The position numbers and the translations under genes were made by a program. This document shows positions 25,015-33,863 of a DNA stretch of 55,859 nucleotides, one piece after another. The stretch is from NCBI RefSeq assembly GCF_000787715.1, contig NZ_BBPI01000009.1, positions 1 through 55,859 of the forward strand, in the 5' to 3' direction. The DNA comes from Sphingomonas parapaucimobilis NBRC 15100 (GTDB lineage: Bacteria > Pseudomonadota > Alphaproteobacteria > Sphingomonadales > Sphingomonadaceae). Below the pieces are notes generated by a model. It made no database searches. It had not been told where the DNA came from and saw only the letters and a program-made list of their open reading frames with translations. The number at the start of each line of letters is the position of its first letter. Position 1 is the first letter of the stretch.

Positions 25015-27597
25015 AAACATCGTCTTGGTCTGATCCTGGCCGCGCTCGCCCTGCCATTCCCCGCTTTGGCTGCGCCCAAGACGGTGGCGACGCTCGACCG
25101 CTGGCAGGTGCGGATCGACCCGAAGGACGCCAGCGCCGCCAGCGCGCACCCGCAGGCAGCGAACTGGATGGCCGCGACCGTGCCGGGCAGCGTGCAGCAG
25201 GACCTGATCGCCGCCAACATCGTCCCCGATCCCTATAAGGGCGCGAACGAGGCCCCGATCCAGTGGGCGGGCCTGACCGGGTGGCAGTATCGCACCAATC
25301 TGGACGTGACGCCGGAGATGCTGCGCCGCGACCACCTGGATTTGGTGTTTGACGGGCTGGATACGTTCGGCACCGTCACGGTCAACGGGCAGCGCCTGTT
25401 GTCCGCGGACAATGCGCATCGCCGCTGGCGCGCGGATGCCAAGCCGCTGCTGAAGGCGGGTGCGAACGAGATCGTCGTCACCTTCGCCTCGCCGATCAAG
25501 ACGCTCCAGCCGATGGTGCTGGCCGAGAAGCATCCGCTGCCCGGCGAATATGACTCACCCTATGGCGACGAACCCAAGGGCGTTCAGACCTCCCCCTATA
25601 TCCGCAAGCCGAAATACCAATATGGCTGGGACTGGGCACCGCGTATCGTCGATATCGGCATCTGGCGCCCCGCCCGACTGGAGGCCTGGGACGCCGCGCG
25701 CATCGACAATCTGCGCATCGAGCAGGAGGCGCTGACCGATGCCGAGGCGCGCATCCTCGCCCGCGCCTCGGTCGTCGCGGACCGTGCGCAGACGGGGCGG
25801 ATGGACGTGACCGTCACCGGCCCCGATGGCAAGCGCATCCAGGTGCGCCGTGATGTCGCGCTTCAGCCGGGCGAGAACGATGTGGTCGTCCCCGTCGCGA
25901 TCACAAAGCCGCAGCGATGGCAGCCGGTCGGCTTCGGCGCGCATCCGCTCTACACGGTCAATGCCGCGCTGGCGGGCGCGGATGCGGTCGAGAAGCGCAC
26001 CGGCCTGCGCACCGTCGAGCTGGTCCGCAAGGACGGCAGCTTCGGCCTGAAGATCAACGGCAACGTCATCTTCGCGAAGGGCACCAACGTGATCCCGTTC
26101 GACGCCTTCCCGTCGCGCGTAGCCGCCGCGACCGAGCGTCAGATGCTGGAAAAGGCGGTGGCCGCCAACATGAACATCGTCCGCATCTGGGGCGGCGGCT
26201 ATTATCCCGAAAACAGCTTCTACGATGCCGCCGACGAGCTGGGCCTGATGGTCTGGCAGGACTTCATGTTCGGCGGCGCGGTGACGCCCCCCGACGCGAA
26301 GTTTCGCGAAAATGTCCGTATCGAGGCCGAGGAACAGGTCGCGCGCCTGCAATCGCACCCCTCGCTGGTCATCTGGGCGGGCAATAACGAAGTGCTGTCG
26401 GGTTGGGAAAACTGGTCGGATCGCAAGGCGTTCAAGAAGGCGGTCGGCCCGGACGAGCAGGAGCGGATCGGCACCGGCATGGCCGTGTTGTTCGACCGCG
26501 TGCTGCGCGATGCAGTCATCAAGAACTCGCCGGGCATCCCCTATTGGCCAGGCTCGCCCTCGACCGATTATGAGGGGCCGACCGACACCGACAAGGATGG
26601 CGACCGCCATTTCTGGGACGTGTGGTCGGGTTCCAAGCCGGTCGAGCGCTATACCGACAGCTGCCCGCGCTTCATGTCCGAGTACGGCTTCCAGGCCTTC
26701 CCGGACCTGTCGACCATCGCGACCTTCGCCGATCCGGCGGACTTCCGCATCGACAGCCCCGTCATGAAGGCGCATCAGAAGTTCCTGGCAGGCGAAGGCA
26801 ATGACCGCATCACCTTCTATCTGAAGCAAAACCTGCGCGACCCGCGCGACTTCGCCGATCTCGTCTATCTGTCCCAGGCGATGCAGGCGCGTGCGATCGG
26901 CCTCGCCGCGCGTCATCACCGCGCCTGCCGCCCGGTGACGCTGGGTTCGCTCTATTGGCAGCTCAACGACAGCTGGCCCGCGATCAGCTGGTCGAGCATC
27001 GACTGGACCGGGCATGACAAGATGCTCCAGCACGAGGTCCGCCGCTTCTTCGCGCCCCAGACCATCGTCGCGGAGACCAAACCCGGCGCGACGCGGATAG
27101 CCTTGGTGTCCGACGCCACGGCGCCGAAGCCGCTCGGCTGGCGGGTCACTGGATACGGCATGGACGGCCGCAAGCTCGGCTCGCAATCGGGCAGCGTGAC
27201 CATGGCTGCCGCCTCGGCCAGCGATGTCGCGATGATCCCCGACGCGACGCTGTTCGCGAACGCCGCGCCGCAGAGCAGCTATGCCGTGGCCGAACTGTTC
27301 GACGGCGAAAAGGTCATCGCCCGCCAGATCATCGAGCGAAAGGTGCCGCGCGACATGGCCTACCCCGCGCCGGGCATCACCGCGCGCTGGTCGGGCAAGC
27401 AGCTGACGCTGACGACACGCAACCTCGCGCGGCAGGTACAGGTCAATTTCGGCACCATTGCCGCCGAACCGTCCGACGACGGATTCGACCTGTTGCCCGG
27501 CGAGAGCATCACGCTCACCATCCAGAGCGACGCGGACGCCGCCACTTTGGCGCGCGAGCTGAAAATCTACACCCTCGGTCCGAAGGACGCCCAGTGA
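25012..27597 (+). CDS. GH2 family beta-mannosidase, exported
   Basis: 861-aa enzyme releasing terminal beta-linked mannose, as in the Man-beta-1,4-GlcNAc core of N-glycans. Sec signal peptide (MKHRLGLILAALALPFPALA). Domains: sugar-binding jelly roll (about residues 25-200), Ig-like (205-310), TIM barrel (320-620), C-terminal beta domains. Acid/base Glu460 in WAGNNEV and nucleophile Glu557 in MSEYGFQ; both contexts are those of beta-mannosidases rather than galactosidases. It starts with GTG. Its stop overlaps the GTG start of the GH3 gene (GTGA at 27594-27597). First gene of a five-glycosidase operon. Confidence 0.92.
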   Translation: MKHRLGLILAALALPFPALAAPKTVATLDRWQVRIDPKDASAASAHPQAANWMAATVPGSVQQDLIAANIVPDPYKGANEAPIQWAGLTGWQYRTNLDVTPEMLRRDHLDLVFDGLDTFGTVTVNGQRLLSADNAHRRWRADAKPLLKAGANEIVVTFASPIKTLQPMVLAEKHPLPGEYDSPYGDEPKGVQTSPYIRKPKYQYGWDWAPRIVDIGIWRPARLEAWDAARIDNLRIEQEALTDAEARILARASVVADRAQTGRMDVTVTGPDGKRIQVRRDVALQPGENDVVVPVAITKPQRWQPVGFGAHPLYTVNAALAGADAVEKRTGLRTVELVRKDGSFGLKINGNVIFAKGTNVIPFDAFPSRVAAATERQMLEKAVAANMNIVRIWGGGYYPENSFYDAADELGLMVWQDFMFGGAVTPPDAKFRENVRIEAEEQVARLQSHPSLVIWAGNNEVLSGWENWSDRKAFKKAVGPDEQERIGTGMAVLFDRVLRDAVIKNSPGIPYWPGSPSTDYEGPTDTDKDGDRHFWDVWSGSKPVERYTDSCPRFMSEYGFQAFPDLSTIATFADPADFRIDSPVMKAHQKFLAGEGNDRITFYLKQNLRDPRDFADLVYLSQAMQARAIGLAARHHRACRPVTLGSLYWQLNDSWPAISWSSIDWTGHDKMLQHEVRRFFAPQTIVAETKPGATRIALVSDATAPKPLGWRVTGYGMDGRKLGSQSGSVTMAAASASDVAMIPDATLFANAAPQSSYAVAELFDGEKVIARQIIERKVPRDMAYPAPGITARWSGKQLTLTTRNLARQVQVNFGTIAAEPSDDGFDLLPGESITLTIQSDADAATLARELKIYTLGPKDAQ

Positions 27598-30110
27598 TCC
27601 CCTTCCTCCTCCTCGCCGCCGCCGGTCAGGCCGCCACCCCCGCCCTTCCCCCGGAAGCGCAGAAGCTGACCATCGCGCAAAAGGCGGCGCAACTGGTCAA
27701 CGAGGCCCCGGCCGAGCCTGCGCTGAACCTGCCCGCCTATGACTGGTGGAGCGAGGGGCTGCACGGCATCGCGCGCAACGGGCCGTCGACCGTGTTCCCG
27801 CAGGCGATGGGCATGGCCGCGACCTGGGACCCCACGCTGATCCAGAAGGTCGGTGATGTCGTTGCTACCGAGGCACGCGCGAAGTTCAATTCGCAGCCGC
27901 TGAATGCCGATCGCGGCCTGTATCAGGGGCTGACCATCTGGTCGCCCAACATCAACATTTTCCGCGATCCGCGCTGGGGCCGGGGCCAGGAAACGTACGG
28001 AGAGGACCCCTTCCTCACCAGCCGCATCGGCATCGCCTTCGTGCGCGGCCTGCAAGGCCCCGACCTGAAGCATCCGAAGGTCATCGCGACCGTCAAGCAT
28101 ATGGCGGTCCATTCCGGTCCTGAGGGCGGGCGCGACAGTTTCGACGTGATGGTGAGCCCGCGCGATCTGGAGGCGACCTACCTGCCCGCCTTCCGCGCGA
28201 CCGTGACCGAGGGCAAGGCGCTGTCGCTGATGTGCGCCTATAACGCCATTCACGGCACGCCGGTCTGCGCCAATCCGATGCTGCTGACCCAGCGGCTGCG
28301 CACCGACTGGGGCTTCAACGGGCTGGTCGTGTCGGACTGCGATGCGGTCGGCAATATCTGGATGTTCCACCATGCCCAGCCCGATGCGCCTGCTGCAGCG
28401 GCGGCGGCGCTGCGCGCGGGCACCGACCTGAACTGCGGCAACGCCTATCGCTCGCTGCCCCAGGCTGTCGAGCGCGGCCTGATTACCGAAGGTGAGATCG
28501 ATACCGCGCTCGCCCGCGCGCTGGCGGTGCGGCGGATGCTGACCGTGGATAGCCCCTGGAACCGGATCAAGGCGAGCGAGGTCGGCACGCCCACCCACCG
28601 CGCGCTGGCGCTGGAGACGGCCCGCAAGGGCATCATCCTGCTCGACAATCCGAACGACCTGCTGCCGCTCAAGGGTAAGAGACTCGCGGTGTTCGGTGCG
28701 GATGCTGACGATCTGGGCGTGCTGGAGGGCAATTACCACGGCACCGCGATCAATCCCGTCACCCCGCTCGACGGCATCCGCGCGAAGTTCGGCCGCGATG
28801 TCCGCTATGCGCAAGGCTCGGTGCTGGCCGAGGGCGCGTTCGTCGGCGTGCCCGAAACCGCGCTGTCGGCGAACGGCAAGACCGGCCTGACGGTCGAGAC
28901 GATGGGCGCGAACGGCCAGTGGTCGGTTGCGGGGCAGGACCGCCGCATCGACTTCAACTATACCAAGACCGCGCCCTTCCAGCGCCGCTGGACAGGCACG
29001 CTGACCCCGCCGGGGCCGGGCCAGTATAAGCTGCGGCTCGACGGCCCCGCCTGCTGGCACGCCTGCCCGGCGCATGACGCGGTGAAGCTCTATATCGACG
29101 ACCGGCTGGTCGTGGATGATGTGATCGGCGGCAAGAAGCTGGAAACGACCATCGACGGTTCGGCCCCGCGCCGTATCCGGGTCGAGATCGACCATAAGGG
29201 CGGCGATGAGGGCCTGCGCCTGCAATGGCTCCCCCCCGCCGAGGCGCTGACCGCCGAGGCGTTGAAGGTCGCCGGGACCGCCGACGTGCTGGTCGCGGTC
29301 GTCGGCCTGTCGCCCGATCTGGAGGGCGAGGCGCTGGGCGTCTCGGTCCCCGGCTTCGCGGGCGGCGACCGGACCGAGATCGTCCTGCCCGAGCCACAGC
29401 GCAAGCTGCTCACAGCACTTCAGGCGACGGGCAAGCCGGTGGTCGCGGTCGTCGTCTCCGGGTCGGCGGTATCGCTGGGGGACTTCAAGCCCGCCGCGAC
29501 GCTGGCGGCCTTTTATCCGGGCACCGAGGGCGGCACCGCGCTGGCCGAGATTCTGGCCGGGGACGTCAACCCGTCGGGTCGCCTGCCCGTCACCATCTAT
29601 CACTCGACCGCCGACCTGCCCGCCTTTGCCGATTACGGCATGAAGGAGCGCACCTATCGCTACTTCACCGGCAAGCCCGCCTGGGGCTTCGGTCACGGCC
29701 TGAGCTATACCAAGTTCGACTATGGCCAGCCGACCGTCACCGCCAATGTCGCGGTCGGCCAGCCCGTGGATGTCGCGGTGCAGCTGCGCAATACCGGCCA
29801 GCGCGCCGGTGAGGAAGTGACCCAGGCCTATCTGGTCCCGCCCGCCACCGACGAGAAGCTGGTGCTGACCGACCCCGTGCTGCAACGCCAGCTGGTCGGC
29901 TTCACTCGCGTGGCGCTCAAGCCAGGTCAGGCGGGCACCGCGCGCTTCACCATCGACCCGCGCATGATGAGCCAGGTCTGGCGCGACGGCACCCGCCGCA
30001 TCCTGCCGGGCACCTACAAGCTCTATATCGGTGGTGGCCAACCCGGCGACGGTGCAGGGCAATGGACCCAGTTCACCGTCACCGGCCAGGCGCAGGACCT
30101 GCCCAAATGA
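27594..30110 (+). CDS. GH3 family glycosidase with PA14 insert (beta-xylosidase subgroup)
   Basis: 838-aa exported GH3. Short Sec-type leader (MIPFLLLAAAGQAATPA), GH3 barrel (about residues 20-300; YDWWSEGLHGIARNG matches the beta-xylosidase branch), nucleophile Asp248 in VVSDCDAVG, then the alpha/beta sandwich interrupted by a PA14 domain (about 415-550), and a fibronectin-III-like C-terminus. The WWSEGLHG motif is characteristic of plant and bacterial beta-xylosidases, so removal of the core beta-1,2-xylose of plant N-glycans is a reasonable proposal. Beta-glucosidase or hexosaminidase activity cannot be excluded. Start codon GTG. Its stop overlaps the GH125 ATG by 4 bp. Confidence 0.9.
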   Translation: MIPFLLLAAAGQAATPALPPEAQKLTIAQKAAQLVNEAPAEPALNLPAYDWWSEGLHGIARNGPSTVFPQAMGMAATWDPTLIQKVGDVVATEARAKFNSQPLNADRGLYQGLTIWSPNINIFRDPRWGRGQETYGEDPFLTSRIGIAFVRGLQGPDLKHPKVIATVKHMAVHSGPEGGRDSFDVMVSPRDLEATYLPAFRATVTEGKALSLMCAYNAIHGTPVCANPMLLTQRLRTDWGFNGLVVSDCDAVGNIWMFHHAQPDAPAAAAAALRAGTDLNCGNAYRSLPQAVERGLITEGEIDTALARALAVRRMLTVDSPWNRIKASEVGTPTHRALALETARKGIILLDNPNDLLPLKGKRLAVFGADADDLGVLEGNYHGTAINPVTPLDGIRAKFGRDVRYAQGSVLAEGAFVGVPETALSANGKTGLTVETMGANGQWSVAGQDRRIDFNYTKTAPFQRRWTGTLTPPGPGQYKLRLDGPACWHACPAHDAVKLYIDDRLVVDDVIGGKKLETTIDGSAPRRIRVEIDHKGGDEGLRLQWLPPAEALTAEALKVAGTADVLVAVVGLSPDLEGEALGVSVPGFAGGDRTEIVLPEPQRKLLTALQATGKPVVAVVVSGSAVSLGDFKPAATLAAFYPGTEGGTALAEILAGDVNPSGRLPVTIYHSTADLPAFADYGMKERTYRYFTGKPAWGFGHGLSYTKFDYGQPTVTANVAVGQPVDVAVQLRNTGQRAGEEVTQAYLVPPATDEKLVLTDPVLQRQLVGFTRVALKPGQAGTARFTIDPRMMSQVWRDGTRRILPGTYKLYIGGGQPGDGAGQWTQFTVTGQAQDLPK

Positions 30111-31531
30111 CCCCGACCCGTCGTGAACTGATCGCCGGGGGCGCGGCACTCGCCGCCGCCCCGGCCTTCGCCGCCGCGCCCGGCTTCATCAGCAAGCGCC
30201 CCGCCGTCGCCGACCGCCGCTTCGTATCGAAGGCGGTCGAGGCGGAGATCACCCGCGTCTCGAAGCTGATCGCCGATGCCGAACTCCGCTGGATGTTCGG
30301 CAATTGCTATCCCAACACGCTCGACACTACGGTGCTGTCACTCGGTGACGTGGGCGGCAAGCTGGACGCCTTCGTCATCACCGGCGACATTCCCTGCCTG
30401 TGGCTGCGGGACTCGGCGGCGCAGCTGCGGCCCTATCTGCACCTCGTGAAGCGCGATCCGGCGCTGGGGCGGCTGTTCCGCGGGCTGATCGGACGGCAGG
30501 CGCGATCGATCCTGATCGATCCGTACGCCAACGCCTTCATGCAGGACCCGACCGCCAAGACGAACCTCGGCTGGGCACTGCACGACGATACCGAGATGAA
30601 GCCCGGCGTCGCCGAGCGGAAATGGGAAATCGACTCGCTCTGCTACGCGATCCGGCTGGCCTATGGCTATTGGCGCGAGACGGGCGACACCACGCCGTTC
30701 GACGCCGAGTGGAAAGCCTCGGCGCGCCTGATCGTGAAGACCTTCCGCGAGCAGCAGCGGAAAGAAGGCCCCGGCCCTTACCGCTTCCGCCGCTCCGCGC
30801 CCGAGCCGACCGAGACGCTCTATCGCGGCACCGGCCTGCCGACGCGTCCCAACGGCATGATCCATTCGGGCTTCCGCCCGTCGGACGATGCGTGCCTGTA
30901 CGGCCAGTTCGTGCCCGCCAACCTGTTCGCGATGACGACGCTGCGCGAACTCGCCGCGCTGTCGAACGCGGTCGGCGAACCCGCCCTGGCGCAGGACGCC
31001 ACCCTGCTCGCCACCGAGGTCGAGGCCGCACTCAAGCAGTTCGGCACGATGACCCTGCCCAGCGGCGAACGCGTCTGGGCCTATGAGGTCGACGGCTATG
31101 GCAATGCCGTCTTCATGGACGACGCCAATGTGCCCTCGCTGTCGGGCCTGGCCTATCTCCGCTGCGTCGATGCGGCCGATCCGCTGTGGCAGCGGACGCT
31201 CGCGGCATGCTGGAGCAAGAACAATCCCTGGTATTTCGAGGGCAAGGCGCTGACCGGCATCGGCGGCCCGCACACCGGTCCGGGCCAGGTCTGGCCGATG
31301 TCGATCATCACCCGCGCGCTGACCTCGACCGATCCGACCTTGCTGCGGTCGAGCCTGGCGATGATCCGTGGGTCGCACGGGCATACGGGCTTCATTCACG
31401 AAGGGGTCGATATCGACGATCCCGCCAAGTTCACACGCGACTGGTTCGCCTGGGCCAATGGCCTGTTCGGCGAGCTGATCGTCCATGTCGCGGCCACAAG
31501 GCCGGAAGTTTTGCGGGAGACGTTCGCATGA
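30107..31531 (+). CDS. GH125 family exo-alpha-1,6-mannosidase, exported
   Basis: 474-aa (alpha/alpha)6-barrel enzyme. The signature CLWLRDSAAQLRPY (about residues 102-115), the HDDTEMKPGV segment and YGQFVPANLFA are characteristic of GH125, whose characterised members remove non-reducing alpha-1,6-mannose from N-glycans. The N-terminus (TPTRRELIAGGAALAAAPAFA) looks like a twin-arginine signal. ATG at 30107 overlaps the GH3 stop, and its own stop overlaps the GH92 ATG (ATGA at 31528-31531). Full length for the family. Confidence 0.92.
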   Translation: MTPTRRELIAGGAALAAAPAFAAAPGFISKRPAVADRRFVSKAVEAEITRVSKLIADAELRWMFGNCYPNTLDTTVLSLGDVGGKLDAFVITGDIPCLWLRDSAAQLRPYLHLVKRDPALGRLFRGLIGRQARSILIDPYANAFMQDPTAKTNLGWALHDDTEMKPGVAERKWEIDSLCYAIRLAYGYWRETGDTTPFDAEWKASARLIVKTFREQQRKEGPGPYRFRRSAPEPTETLYRGTGLPTRPNGMIHSGFRPSDDACLYGQFVPANLFAMTTLRELAALSNAVGEPALAQDATLLATEVEAALKQFGTMTLPSGERVWAYEVDGYGNAVFMDDANVPSLSGLAYLRCVDAADPLWQRTLAACWSKNNPWYFEGKALTGIGGPHTGPGQVWPMSIITRALTSTDPTLLRSSLAMIRGSHGHTGFIHEGVDIDDPAKFTRDWFAWANGLFGELIVHVAATRPEVLRETFA

Positions 31532-33840
31532 TCCTCAGCCGCCGCTCGCTCCTCGCCGGGACCGCGCTCGCCAGCCTGCCGATCGGAGGCGTCGCCGCCG
31601 CCGTGCCGATGCCGGTCGCCCGTCCCAATCTGTTCGTCGGCACCGGCGGCGACGGCCATACCTATCCCGGTGCGGTGATGCCCTTCGGCATGGTGCAACT
31701 GAGCCCCGATACCGATGTCGAGCGCTGGGATACCTGCTCGGGTTATCATCACGGCGATAGCTCGATCATGGGGTTCAGCCATACGCACCTGTCCGGCACC
31801 GGCATCGGCGACATGCTCGACGTGCTGGTCGTGCCGACGCGCGGCGAGCTGAAGCTGGTCGCGGGGCCGCTCTCCAATCCCGATGAAGGCTATCGCCAGC
31901 GTTACACCGAGGAACAGGCCGAGCCGGGTTATTACCGGGTGAAGCTGGAGTCCGGCGTCCTCGCCGAGCTGACCGTGACCGAGCGGACCGGCTGGCACCG
32001 CTACACCTATCCCAAGGGGCCGGGTCATGTCTTGGTCGACCTGTCGCATCTCGTCCTCGACAAGAGCGATGCCAAGCCGCTGATCACCGATGCCGAACTG
32101 ACCATCGAGGCCGACGGTACGATCACCGGCACCCGCCGCGTGTTCCGCTGGGCCAAGGGGCGGCGCATCTTCTTTGCGATGCAGCTGTCCAAGAAGCCCA
32201 GCCGTATCCAGCTTTATGGCGATGGCGACGCGCCCGCCAACGGCACCGCCGTCAAGGGCAACCGCCTGAAGGCCGCTTTGTTCTTCGACGAACTGGGCGA
32301 CGCGCCGCTGCTGATCCGTTGCGGCATCTCGGCGGTCGACGTCGCAGGTGCCAAGGCGAACCTCGCCGCCGAGGCCAGGCATTGGGACTTCGACCGCACC
32401 CGCCGCGCCGCCATGACCCGCTGGGCCGAAACGATGGGTGGCGTTCGTGTCGAGGGCGGCACTCCCGACCAGCAGACGATCATGGCCTCGGCCAATTACC
32501 ACACGCTGATCGCGCCGACGCTCTTTTCGGACGTGGACGGCCGCTATGTCGGGCTGGACGGGCAGGTTCATACCGTACTGGCCGGGCAGTCCGCCTACAG
32601 CACCTATTCCACCTGGGACACGTACCGGGCGCTTCACCCCTGGCTGATCCTGACCCAGCCCGCCCAGGCGCAGAAGCTGATCGAGGACGTGATCCGCCAG
32701 ACCCAGCAGAGCGCCTATGGCCCGCCGGTCTGGACGCTGCAGGGCAAGGAGACGGGTATCATGATCGGCTGGCACGGCACGCCGATCATGGCCGAGGCGA
32801 TGGTGAAGGGCATTCCCGCCGACTATGCCGCCGCCTGGCCGGGCATCGCCAAGCGCAGCTTCGACTTCGCCGCGCCCGACATGGACAACTCCAAGGGTCG
32901 CGACCTGTACGACGCCAAGGGCTATGTCCCCGCCGACAAATGGTGGGAAAGCGTCAGCCGGACGCAGGAATATGCCTATGACGACTGGGCCGCGTCGCAC
33001 ATCGCGCGCAAGGTGGGAAAGACGGCCGAGGCCGATCGCCTGCTCAAGCGCTCGGGCAACTGGCGCAACGTCATCGATCCCTCGATCGGCTTCGCCCGCC
33101 CCCGCTTCAGCGACGGCAGCTGGTGGAAGGATTACGACCCCGTCCAGCTGGGCCATATGCCCAAGCCCTGGTGGCGCGACTATACCGAGGCCAATGGCTG
33201 GCAGGCGACCTTCCTCAACCAGCATGACGTCTATGGCCTGATCCGTCACATGGGCGGCGACGCGAAGTTCGAGGCCAAGCTGGACGAGCTGTTCAGTGCG
33301 CCCTCGACGCTCCCGAAAAATGCGCCACCCGACATTTCGGGGCTGGTCGGCCAGTATGCGCACGGCAACGAGCCGGACCAGCATGCCGCCTATCTCTATG
33401 CCTATGTCGGCGCGCCCTGGAAAACCCAGCGGATGGTCCGCCGCCTGCTGACCGAGATGTACAAGAACGCGCCCGACGGCATCATCGGGAACGATGACTG
33501 CGGCCAGATGAGCGCGTGGTTCCTGTTCTCGTCGCTGGGCTTCTATCCGGTCGATCCGGTCAGCGGCGCCTATGTCTTCGGCGGTCCGCTGTTCGACCGT
33601 GCGCAGGTGACGGTCGGCGGCAACAAGACGCTGGTTGTCGAGGCGAAGGGCAATGGCCCGGACATGCCCTATATCCAGTCGGTGACGTGGAACGGTCGCC
33701 CCTGGACCAAGAGCTGGATCGACCATGCCACCCTGTCGAAGGGCGGCACCCTGTCCTTCACCATGGGGGCCAGGCCGAACCCCGCCTTTGGCCGCGATCC
33801 CAAGGATCGCCCGCCCTCCTTCGACCACCAGCCCGCCTGA
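31528..33840 (+). CDS. GH92 family alpha-mannosidase, exported
   Basis: 770-aa calcium-dependent exo-alpha-mannosidase. Signal of twin-arginine type (LSRRSLLAGTALASLP). The N-terminal beta-sandwich (about residues 30-260) holds GTGGDGHTYPGAVMPFGMVQLSPD, and the (alpha/alpha)6 catalytic domain (about 270-770) holds GNEPDQHAAYLY and GNDDCGQMSAWFLFSSLGFY, both GH92 hallmarks. Members act mainly on alpha-1,2-mannose, some on alpha-1,3 or alpha-1,4. In this operon it would trim mannose arms before GH125 and the beta-mannosidase. ATG overlaps the GH125 stop. Confidence 0.94.
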   Translation: MILSRRSLLAGTALASLPIGGVAAAVPMPVARPNLFVGTGGDGHTYPGAVMPFGMVQLSPDTDVERWDTCSGYHHGDSSIMGFSHTHLSGTGIGDMLDVLVVPTRGELKLVAGPLSNPDEGYRQRYTEEQAEPGYYRVKLESGVLAELTVTERTGWHRYTYPKGPGHVLVDLSHLVLDKSDAKPLITDAELTIEADGTITGTRRVFRWAKGRRIFFAMQLSKKPSRIQLYGDGDAPANGTAVKGNRLKAALFFDELGDAPLLIRCGISAVDVAGAKANLAAEARHWDFDRTRRAAMTRWAETMGGVRVEGGTPDQQTIMASANYHTLIAPTLFSDVDGRYVGLDGQVHTVLAGQSAYSTYSTWDTYRALHPWLILTQPAQAQKLIEDVIRQTQQSAYGPPVWTLQGKETGIMIGWHGTPIMAEAMVKGIPADYAAAWPGIAKRSFDFAAPDMDNSKGRDLYDAKGYVPADKWWESVSRTQEYAYDDWAASHIARKVGKTAEADRLLKRSGNWRNVIDPSIGFARPRFSDGSWWKDYDPVQLGHMPKPWWRDYTEANGWQATFLNQHDVYGLIRHMGGDAKFEAKLDELFSAPSTLPKNAPPDISGLVGQYAHGNEPDQHAAYLYAYVGAPWKTQRMVRRLLTEMYKNAPDGIIGNDDCGQMSAWFLFSSLGFYPVDPVSGAYVFGGPLFDRAQVTVGGNKTLVVEAKGNGPDMPYIQSVTWNGRPWTKSWIDHATLSKGGTLSFTMGARPNPAFGRDPKDRPPSFDHQPA

Positions 33841-33863
33841 TCCCTCCCGGAGCCGACCCGACA

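Noticed and set aside
27567..30149. 860-codon minus-strand frame opposite the GH3 gene
   Set aside because: Low-complexity translation, while the plus strand has intact GH3 catalytic motifs.
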